Origin: Enoplolaimus lenunculus
Taxonomy: Eukaryota; Nematoda; Enoplea; Enoplida; Thoracostomopsidae
DNA: 64,000 bases
Direction: 5' to 3'
Assembly (NCBI GenBank): GCA_030248215.1
Contig: JASANG010000727.1
Span: 310,001 to 374,000 of the forward strand
How positions within the stretch are numbered: position 1 is the stretch's first letter; every line of letters begins with the position of its first letter. The notes under the pieces are model-generated. The model made no database searches, was not told the DNA's origin, and saw only the letters and a program-made list of their open reading frames with translations. The position numbers and the translations under genes were made by a program. Shown here one piece after another: positions 56,101 to 64,000 of this stretch.

Positions 56101-59100
56101 AATACGTGACAACGAAATTCAAACAAAATGATAGAATTAACCAGTAGGTTTCTTTCAAAAGCCGATTTAAAATAAAATTCAAAATGAATCTTGCATTTAT
56201 ATGCGCAAATAACTTTAATGTTCTCGCATTTTAAAATAATTAAGTACCGGTTCATTTTCAAGTCAGCTTAATAAAAACAACAAATGTTAGTTATTTATAG
56301 TTAATACGAGCAAGAGTGCATGGATACAAGAGTATGTAAACTCTTGGGGTTTTGCATGGTACAAAATGTACCACTTGGCGTTGCGTTTTTGGCCTTGGTA
56401 ACAATTTCTGTTATATTCTTCTTAGCAATTTCTGTTATAATTCTTGTTAACAATTTGTGTGATATTCTTGTTAACAATCTGTGATATATTTTTGTTAACA
56501 ATCTCTGTTATTCTTGTTAATAATTTCTCTTATATTATTGTTAACAATTTGTGTGATATTCTTGTTAACAATTTATGTGATATTCTTGTTAACAATTTAT
56601 GTGATATTCTTGTTAATAATTTATGTGATATTCTTGTTAACAATTTATGTGATATTCTTGTGAACAATCTCTGATATATTCTTGTTAACAATTTCTGTTA
56701 TATTCTCGTTAACAATTTCTGTTATATTCTTGTTAACAATTTATGCGATATTTTGTTAACAAGTTATGTGATATTCTTGTGAACAATCTCTGATATATTC
56801 TTGTTAACAATTTCTGTTATATTCTTGTTAACAATTTCTGTTATATTCTTGTTAACAATTTATGTGATATTCTTGTTTGGGATTTGGAAACTGATTACTC
56901 CCAATTAGGTTCCGCGGATATAGCTTTCCCACAATTTCTGTTATATTCTTGTTAACAATTTCTGTTATATTCTTGTTAACAATTTATGTGATATTCTTGT
57001 TTTAACAATTTATGCGATATTCTTGTTAACACCTCTGATATATTCTTGTTAACAATTTCTGTTATATTCTTATTAACAATTTCTGTTATATTCTTGTTAA
57101 TAATTTATGTGATATTCTTGCTAACATTTTATGTGATATTCTTGTTAACGACTTATGTGATATTCTTGTTAACAATTTCTGTTACATTCTTGTTAACAAT
57201 TTATATGATATTCTTGTCAACAATTTATGTGATATTCTTGTTTGGGATTTGGAAACTGATTACTCCCAACTATACTAGGATCCGCGAAATATAGCTTTCC
57301 CACAATTTCTGTTATATTCTTGTTAACAATTTATGCGATATTTTGTTAACAAGTTATGTGATATTCTTGTGAACAATCTCTGATATATTCTTGTTAACAA
57401 TTTCTGTTATATTCTTGTTAACAATTTCTGTTATATTCTTGTTAACAATTTATGTGATATTCTTGTTTGGGATTTGGAAACTGATTACTCCCAATTAGGT
57501 TCCGCGGATATAGCTTTCCCACAATTTCTGTTATATTCTTGTTAACAATTTCTGTTATATTCTTGTTAACAATTTATGTGATATTCTTGTTTTAACAATT
57601 TATGCGATATTCTTGTTAACAACCTCTGATATATTCTTGTTAACAATTTCTGTTATATTCTTATTAACAATTTCTGTTATATTCTTGTTAATAATTTATG
57701 TGATATTCTTGCTAACATTTTATGTGATATTCTTGTTAACGACTTATGTGATATTCTTGTTAACAATTTCTGTTACATTCTTGTTAACAATTTATATGAT
57801 ATTCTTGTCAACAATTTATGTGATATTCTTGTTTGGGATTTGGAAACTGATTACTCCCAACTATACTAGGATCCGCGAAATATAGCTTTCCCACAATTTC
57901 TGTTATATTCTTGTTAACAATTTGTGTGATATTCTTGTTCACAATTTATGTGATATTCTTGATAACAATTTATGTGATATTCTTGTTAACAATCTGATAT
58001 ATTCTTGTTAACAATTTATGTGATGTTCTTGTTAACATTTTATGTGATATTCTTGTTTGGGATTTGGAAACTGATTACTCCCAATTATACTAGGATCCGC
58101 GGATATCGCTTTCCCACAATTTCTGTTATATTCTTTTTAACAATTTCTGTTATATTCTTGTTAACAATTTATGTTATATTCTTGTTTTAACAATTTATGT
58201 GATATTCTTGTTAACCATCTCTGATATATTCTTGTTAACAATTTCTGTTATTTTCTTATTAACAAATTCTGTTATATTCTCGTTAATAATTTATGTGATA
58301 TTCTTGCTAACATTTTATGTGATATTCTTGTTAACAATTTATGTGATATTCTTGTTAACAATTTATGTGATATTCTTGTTTGGGATTTGGAAACTGATTG
58401 CTCCCAACTATACTAGGATCCGCGAAATATAGTTTTCCCACAATTTCTGTTATATTCTTGTTAACAATTTGTGTGATATTGTTGTTCACAATTTATGTGA
58501 TATTCTTGTTAACAATTTATGTGATATTCTTGTTAACAATTTCTGTTACATTCTGGTTAACAATTTATGTGATATTCTTGTTAACAATTTATGAGATATT
58601 CTTGTTTGGGATTTGGAAACTGATTACTTCCAATTATACTAGGATCCGCGGATATAGCTTTCCCACAATTTCAGTTATATTCTTGTTAGTAATTTATGTG
58701 ATATTCTTATTAACAATTTATGTGATATTCTTGTTAACAATTTATGTTATATATATTCTTGTTAATAGTTCACAGAGAAACACACGAACGAAAAAACGTG
58801 GTGAATATTGTGCTGTAAAGAGCTGAAATTATGAAAATAGCCACGCATAAAAACACTGTACCATGACACTGATGAAGTCCTGATTGGTAATAACCGGACG
58901 GGCATTTGCAAACATACGTTCCAATTGTATTAACGCAGATAAGATCTGCTGACACGTTATACTGCGCACAAATGTTTTCATCCAGTTCGCATTCGTTCAC
59001 ATCTACAACAATAATTAAATGTATGCAGAGAGAACGAATACTGATTCGAGTTCCAACACAAGATCTCACTTCTTTAGATTTTCCATAAATATCGATTACA

Positions 59101-59921
59101 TTGTTAACTCAAGTGTAAATTTTAAATTTGACCCTATCAAAATTAATGTAAGGATAGAAGTACTGAAACAAAGGAACAGCATCGTAGAACAAATGGAATA
59201 CAAAACCAAAATACGGTATTTTAGAAGCTAAAATGATATTTCAAGTTTCATTTATTAAGTTACAAAGCGTAAATCCAACGTAGTCACTAGAACAATAAAC
59301 TACCATATTTTGAATCATGTCCCAATTTGGAGCTGGTAAAAATATTACCCAAGGTTTTCTGTGCAGTTTTTTTCTGCATCTCACCGTCCCAGCTATTTCA
59401 TTTTGTCGTTTCAACTTCTTCGGTATTCGTTTAATAAAAGACGCTCGTCGATTACTTAACATATATATACTGCTATTAACTTCTATTACTAAACAAGACC
59501 CAAGTATTAAAGATCAGGGACGGAACGTTTTTCTGTCGGACTAGAACAGAGTAAGTTTAAGCTTTCGACTAATTTTTTGCTTGGCTTAGGCTTAGGCTTA
59601 GGCTTAGGCTTAAGTTTAGGAATATGCTCATTCTTACGCTTTGACTTAGGCTTAGGCTTAGGCTTAGGAATATGCTCATTCTTACGCTTAGGCTTAGGCT
59701 TAAGAATACGTTTATAATACTGTTCGGTCCCTGTTCTTTACATTGGCCGTAAACAATATGCAAAAACCTCAAAAATCACGCTAAACATTTCATACCGACA
59801 CAAGTGTCATTTGCGTCTTTGACATATCCTTCAATACACTGACATTCGTAACTTCCACCAGTATTAACGCAAATTTCGCGATTTGAACATAAATTCGCAT
59901 CCGCAGCACATTCGTTACGAT
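52622..59921 (-). CDS. Calcium-binding EGF / Cys-rich GPI-type surface protein, 3' part
   Basis: Exons seen on the minus strand: 59921-59796 (DRNEC...), 59002-58862 (DVNEC...), 54811-54674 (DIDEC...), 53106-52622 (terminal, TAG). The first three are each one EGF module with phase 1-1 borders. Each has the calcium-binding start D-x-D/N-E-C and the C-V-N-T-x-G-x-Y/S-x-C-x-C pattern that includes the Asn and aromatic positions. The last exon is cysteine-rich (IQCPGDRACIKCHC, CYGIACAHF, CFCRSPLCNE), ending with C-N as in Ly6/uPAR-like three-finger domains. A hydrophobic C-terminus (IIVTLLVWVLTLLYTAS) follows, suggesting a GPI signal or membrane anchor. Upstream exons, including the signal peptide, lie beyond the window or are unrecognised. 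The family is not identified beyond these modules. Confidence 0.75.
53245..53672. mobile_element. Family C MITE, full length
   Basis: TACTGTAGTGATCCGAATAA on the left and TTATTCGGGTCACTACAGTA on the right, in an intron of the EGF gene. Confidence 0.85.
54170..54378. mobile_element. Family B MITE
   Basis: CCCACGTTACTTTTAAGGCC on the left and CTTAAAAGCAACATTGGC on the right. The core has CTTAGG and GCAACGC repeats. Confidence 0.75.
54902..55558. mobile_element. Family E MITE with CATATGATAT palindromes
   Basis: GGGGTTCATGTTGTAACCGG on the left and CTGGTTATAACGTGAACCCC on the right. The interior has ATATCATATGATAT-type sites near 55030, 55060, 55130, 55315 and 55350. Confidence 0.75.
56313..58765 (+). 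repeat. 24-bp satellite with 590-bp higher-order repeat
   Basis: The basic unit is TATTCTTGTTAACAATTTATGTGA and variants. A spacer starting TTTGGGATTTGGAAACTGAT and ending GATATAGCTTTCCCAC recurs at 56876, 57241, 57466, 57832, 58056, 58379 and 58605. The first four are offset pairwise by 590-591 bp, showing duplication of a whole 590-bp block. Long frames across it encode only reiterated ILLTIYVIF-type peptide and are not genes. The left flank (56313-56398) matches the end of the element at 4446. Confidence 0.9.
59512..59748. mobile_element. Family A MITE with expanded TTAGGC core
   Basis: ATCAGGGACGGAACG on the left and GGTCCCTGTTCTTTACATTG on the right. The core has three runs of GCTTAGGCTTAGG. 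It lies 48 bp beyond the donor of an EGF exon. Confidence 0.8.
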
Positions 59922-59962
59922 CTAAAAATGTATCAAAAAAATTCATAACTTCACAATAAGTT

Positions 59963-60166
59963 GGGCCAACGTTACTTTAAGGGGCGTAACAGTAGATTAA
60001 ACGTATTCCTAAACCTAAGCCTACGCCTAATCATTACAAAAATGTGTTCCTCAGCCTAAGCCTAAGTCTAAGCCTAAGCCTAAGCAAAAAAATGTAATCT
60101 AGGATCTCAACCTACTGTTTTATAGACCCATCAGAAACCTGGACATCCTTTAAAGTAACAGGGGCC
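59963..60166. mobile_element. Family B MITE, reverse core orientation
   Basis: GGGCCAACGTTACTTTAAGG on the left and CTTTAAAGTAACAGGGGCC on the right around CCTAAG repeats. Confidence 0.8.
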
Positions 60167-60187
60167 GTAAGTTGTATACTTTAGTAC

Positions 60188-61324
60188 TGAAACAAGTTGT
60201 TAAAGTGCCCCTAACCGGGCCATAGAAAAAGATATGTTTTGAAAATATATTTGATGTGTAACGGGTAAAGTTTAGAAACAAGGGACTCGAACAAATTTTG
60301 AAAGTTAAATTCACGTACTACCTTTTTTCACAAAAATCGGGCTTATTTTCTAGGACAGCATATTTCAGATTGCCAAAAAAAGTTTTGGCGGTCACAAGCA
60401 AGCTGTGATGTGTCACACAGAAACATATTCACAGCTTTGGGCGGCCATAAATCAAACAGTATTATATTTGATGTTTTCCTTCGGTTAAAAAGAAATTTGA
60501 CAAATTTTGTAATCGCTTTGTTTCATGATAAAATTTTGAAGAACCCTTGAGAAGTCTGCGTACCTGAATTGTACTGGCAAAGTGCAATATTTTCGGAAAC
60601 TTTATATATTCGTTTATAATTTTGCGTAATTTAGCATTAGTTTACAGCGTGAACCAGGAAGCAACCGTAGGTTAAAATACCGGAGTCAGAGTTGAACCAA
60701 AATTTGCCTTAGTCGGAGAGGTCGATTTTATGCCGGAGACGAAGGCTGACGTCGCATTATACTGTGCTATGAACAATGGGCCACTCAAAAACAAAGGTTA
60801 AGATTTCGATAAAACTAAAGTTGGTTATAAAGCTTCATACTGCCATCTATGTTTGTAAATTATCATTTTTGTATAAAATCCACACAGGGTTAGAAATTTG
60901 TGCCGTGAAAAATGGCACTTATTAGTGCCAGTAGTAGTAAATAGGTAAACATTTGTTTCATGGTGTTTGAATAAGATGAAAATCACATATCCACAGCGCA
61001 TGTTCAAAGCGTCTATCCCCTGAGTCATTTTTTTGCGATAACGGGTAATTCAGAAAATTACGAAACTATCAAACAAAGCTGTGAATATGTTTCTGTGTGA
61101 CACATCACAGCTTGCTTGTGACCGCCAAAACTTTTTTGGCAATCTGAAATATGCTGTCCTAGAAAATAAGCCCGATTTTTGTGAAAAAAGGTAGTACGTG
61201 AATTTAACTTTCAAAATTTGTTCGAGTCCCTTGTTTCTAAACTTTACCCGTTACACATCAAATATATTTTCAAAACATATCTTTTTCTATGGCCAGGTTA
61301 GGGGCACTTTAACAACTTGTTTCA
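60188..61324. mobile_element. Foldback element with about 250-bp inverted repeats
   Basis: 60188-60438 and 61072-61324 are near-perfect reverse complements (TGAAACAAGTTGTTAAAGTG at the outer left; CACTTTAACAACTTGTTTCA at the outer right). A spacer of about 630 bp has no recognisable ORF and includes CCGGAG-type family D sequence at 60680-60760. A non-autonomous TIR element is most likely. Confidence 0.85.
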
Positions 61325-61325
61325 C

Positions 61326-62435
61326 AACTTTACAAAAGTAACTTTGTTCTGATACGGGTATAGATACTGAAAAGATCGAACAACAAACAAAATTGAATTG
61401 ATACTAACTTACCAAGATTATTAAGTCACTCATAACCACTAACTTACCAAGATTATTAAGTCACTCATAACCGATGTACCAACCCCACCAATTATTATTT
61501 TAATCGATCCGCATTCATGATAGTTTGCTCTACCTAGCTATGTATATTCCTGTTTTTAAAACAATTTTCTTTACAGATTTTAAAAAAGTCAACGCACAGT
61601 ATGACGAAAAACCAGATAATGTAGCATCAACTGTTGCATAACAATACGCTAAGCCAACACACTAGGCAATGCTTAAAAAATAATTGTTGGCTCTATGTAC
61701 CGGGGCTGCGTAGTTTTATAGTTTACTTCGACGCCGTTTATCTGAGTCAAAATACGAAGAAAATTTGCACAAAAATTAGAGCAAACTTTCGCCTAGTTTG
61801 CTACTACAGAATTTGAATGGAACCTGACATTGTATGTAGTAAGCTTATAGTATGATGTTGCTACATGCGATAAATTATACATATCTAAACTAGCTGCATG
61901 AAAATATGAACGATTTTTAGAATCAAAAATTTTGGGTAAAACATATTATAATAATAATAATAATAAAAATAAAAAATAAATAATAAGAGACACTACCGTG
62001 TCCTTATGATGATTATATATTTTAAAATACTGACCGTAGCCTAATTTTAACGAAACTGATACATAGTGTTTAAAACACCATTAGCTTGTTGTTGTCTTTG
62101 TTATCTTCGCAGTTTATAGCTTTTACGGCCAATTTTACTTTGACGGTTGTGACAGCAGTAAAGTATATTATTAAGCCTATGCCTCAGAGTAAGGATAAGC
62201 AAAGTACCATGCCTAAGCCTAAGCCTAAGGAAAAAATTTGTCTGATGTTCAAGTTTGTGTGATAGTGTACGAAAAAAATGGTTTGCACCTCAAAGCAGCA
62301 TAAGCCGCTTTTACAGCATTAAGGATAACATAGCAGTACATGAAGAAAAATTACATAATCTGTACATCTCCAATTTCAACTTGAAATGATATACTGAGCG
62401 TGATTCACAGTACACTATAAAATTGATATACTACA
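61326..62435. other. No gene recognised
   Basis: AT-rich sequence with a short direct repeat (ACTAACTTACCAAGATTATT twice, 61403-61460), an (ATA)n run at 61948-61985 and a lone CCTAAG tract at 62208-62230. Confidence 0.4.
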
Positions 62436-62719
62436 AGGGGCCAATGTTAATACTTTAAGAGACGTAACAGCAAATTAAGCGTATTCCAAAGCCTACCCTA
62501 AGCCTAAACGTTGCAAAAATGTATTCCTAAGCCTAAGCCTAACCTAAGCCTAAGCGTTACAAAAATGTATTTCTAAGCCTCGCCTAAGTCTAAGAAGCGT
62601 TGCAAATATGTATTCCTAAACGTAAGCCTAAGCCTAAGCAAAAAATGTAATCTACAGTCTAAACCTACTTTTATATAGACCCATCAGAACCCTGGACGCC
62701 TCTTAAAGTAATATGGGCC
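62436..62719. mobile_element. Family B MITE, reverse core orientation
   Basis: GGGGCCAATGTTAATACTTT on the left and CCTCTTAAAGTAATATGGGC on the right. CCTAAGCCTAAG and GTTGCAAAAATGTATTCC repeat three times. Confidence 0.8.
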
Positions 62720-63271
62720 CTACAAGGTATAAAAAATGCTTGACAGAGCAAAAACCGCTATTGCAGAATTTGTCAACTGGTCTCAGTAAATGTTTCTGCA
62801 AGAGGGCGAACTCGTTGGTACACAGGCCGCTTTCTTCTGAAGTTGCAGCGGCAGAGGTACCGAATCTTGACCCCCCTAAGATTTTGATAAAGTGGTCCAT
62901 CCTATAGATCTCGACGAGCTAAACTCAACGGTAACATTTTTATGGCTGTATGACCAACGGTTCAGAAGTTATGGCCATCAAAATTATAGTGCAAACACGC
63001 ACAGATTGGAACAGGAAGTATCTATCATTCACATGTTCGTAACATACAAGCTTAGCCAGGTTTATTGCTAACACAAATTTGATTGTTGTTTGTACACGTT
63101 TTATATGGCAAAAAGTTAACATTTAAAGGGCTAACTATTGAACCGATGACCCTGCAGCGCTAAAAATGGCACCATTAAACTCAGTCGCTTTGAAATCTAA
63201 AAATGAACTATTTTTATTAAAATCCTAGGGGGTTCCATATTCCGTACCTCCGACGTTGCAGCCTTGCTCTG

Positions 63272-64000
63272 GTCCATGTTACTATAAAGACTGTCCCAAT
63301 TTCCCGGGACACAAATATACTCGGAGTGCACCCTTATGCGCTGCTGTTTACATATGCACAGAAAGATATATTTTCGTAGGATATATATTATATATATTAT
63401 ATATATTTATATATTTATATATATCTGTCCCATCTGTCCCAACTTTCACATCTGTCCCAACTGCCCCATATGACCTATCGGTCCATCTGTCCCAAATGTC
63501 CAAACCGTCCCATCTGTCCCGTTTGTCCCAACTGTCCCATCTGTCCCATTTGTACCGCTGTCCCATCTGTCCCGCTGTCCCATCTGTCCCGATGTCCCAT
63601 CTGCCCCATCTGTCCCAACTGTCCCATCTGTCCAACTGTCCCATCTGTCTCAACTGTCCCATCTGTCCAAACTGTCCCATCTGTCCCATCTGTCCAAACT
63701 GTCCCATCTGTCCCATCTGTCCAAACTGTCCCATCTGTCCCATTTGTCCCAATTGTCCCAACTGTCCCATCTGTCCCATATATCCTATCTGTCCCATCTG
63801 TCCCAACTGTCCGAACTGTCTCATCTGTCCAAACTGTCCAAACTGTCCCAACTATCCAAACTGTCCAAACTGTCCCATCTGCCCCGCTGTCCCAACTGTC
63901 CCATCTGTCCCAACTGTCCCATCTGCCTCAACTGTCCCATCTGTCCAAACTGTCCCATCTGTCCCAACTGTCCCATTTGTCCCAACTGTTCAATCTGTCC
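63272..64000. mobile_element. Family B-prime MITE with large TGTCCC array, open at window end
   Basis: It starts GGTCCATGTTACTATAAAGA and CCCAATTTCCCGGGACACAA, as at 31258. After a TATATA run (63378-63421) it becomes an array of roughly 10-bp units (CTGTCCCATC / CTGTCCCAAC) continuing to the last base. Frames through it encode only G-Q-M/F-G-Q repeats and are not genes. Confidence 0.85.

Noticed and set aside
56440-58800. Several long frames encoding hydrophobic ILLTIYVIF repeats
   Set aside because: They are translations of the 24-bp satellite, with no splice or start context.
59580-59700. Interstitial telomere from TTAGGC repeats
   Set aside because: The hexamers lie within the cores of MITEs with defined inverted ends and occur in both orientations across the window.
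63348-63851. Frame encoding a G-Q-M-G-Q repeat protein
   Set aside because: It is the translation of the TGTCCC decamer array in a MITE.

Overview
This is nuclear DNA from a multicellular animal. It is AT-rich, with short coding exons separated by long introns full of transposons. Splice sites are mostly GT-AG, and the genes are animal families (RCC1, MED20, ZFAND1, CCDC28, calcium-binding EGF). A marine invertebrate such as an ascidian would fit the gene set and repeat load, but nothing in the sequence fixes the species. Gene models were built by hand from exon homology, splice sites and reading-phase closure.

Layout: (1) 1.9-13.1 kb, plus strand: ZFAND1, six phase-consistent exons with two AN1 zinc fingers; its last exon was not found. 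(2) 14.2-15.05 kb: a 37-bp minisatellite. (3) About 15.9-21.2 kb: a nearly full-length LINE of the L1/Tx1 type on the plus strand, with one frameshift and one stop in ORF2. Weak minus-strand exon-like segments flank it. (4) 23.0-30.6 kb, minus strand: an eight-exon gene whose C-terminus is a CCDC28 domain attached to a very long Ser-rich and coiled-coil N-terminus. (5) 32.3-39.1 kb, minus strand: RCC1 (the Ran exchange factor), nine exons, start to stop. (6) 42.75-49.43 kb, plus strand: Mediator subunit MED20, seven exons, two apparent GC-AG introns and a Gln/Gly/Pro-rich tail. (7) 52.6-59.9 kb, minus strand: the 3' part of a surface-protein gene with three calcium-binding EGF exons and a cysteine-rich, probably GPI-anchored end. 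A 24-bp/590-bp higher-order satellite lies in one of its introns. (8) 60-64 kb: a foldback element, MITEs, and a TGTCCC-type array running off the window.

RCC1 and MED20 are divergent neighbours, and both begin with a tiny initial coding exon (15 and 14 nt). ZFAND1 and the CCDC28-like gene converge on the LINE region; MED20 and the EGF gene also converge. No operon-like or pathway link between the genes is visible.

The rest is mostly non-autonomous DNA transposons. At least seven TIR families recur. Two unrelated TIR families share the same TTAGGC-rich core, several copies are nested, and several tandem arrays lie inside or at the edges of such elements. No intact retrovirus-like, Polinton-like or CRISPR structure was seen.
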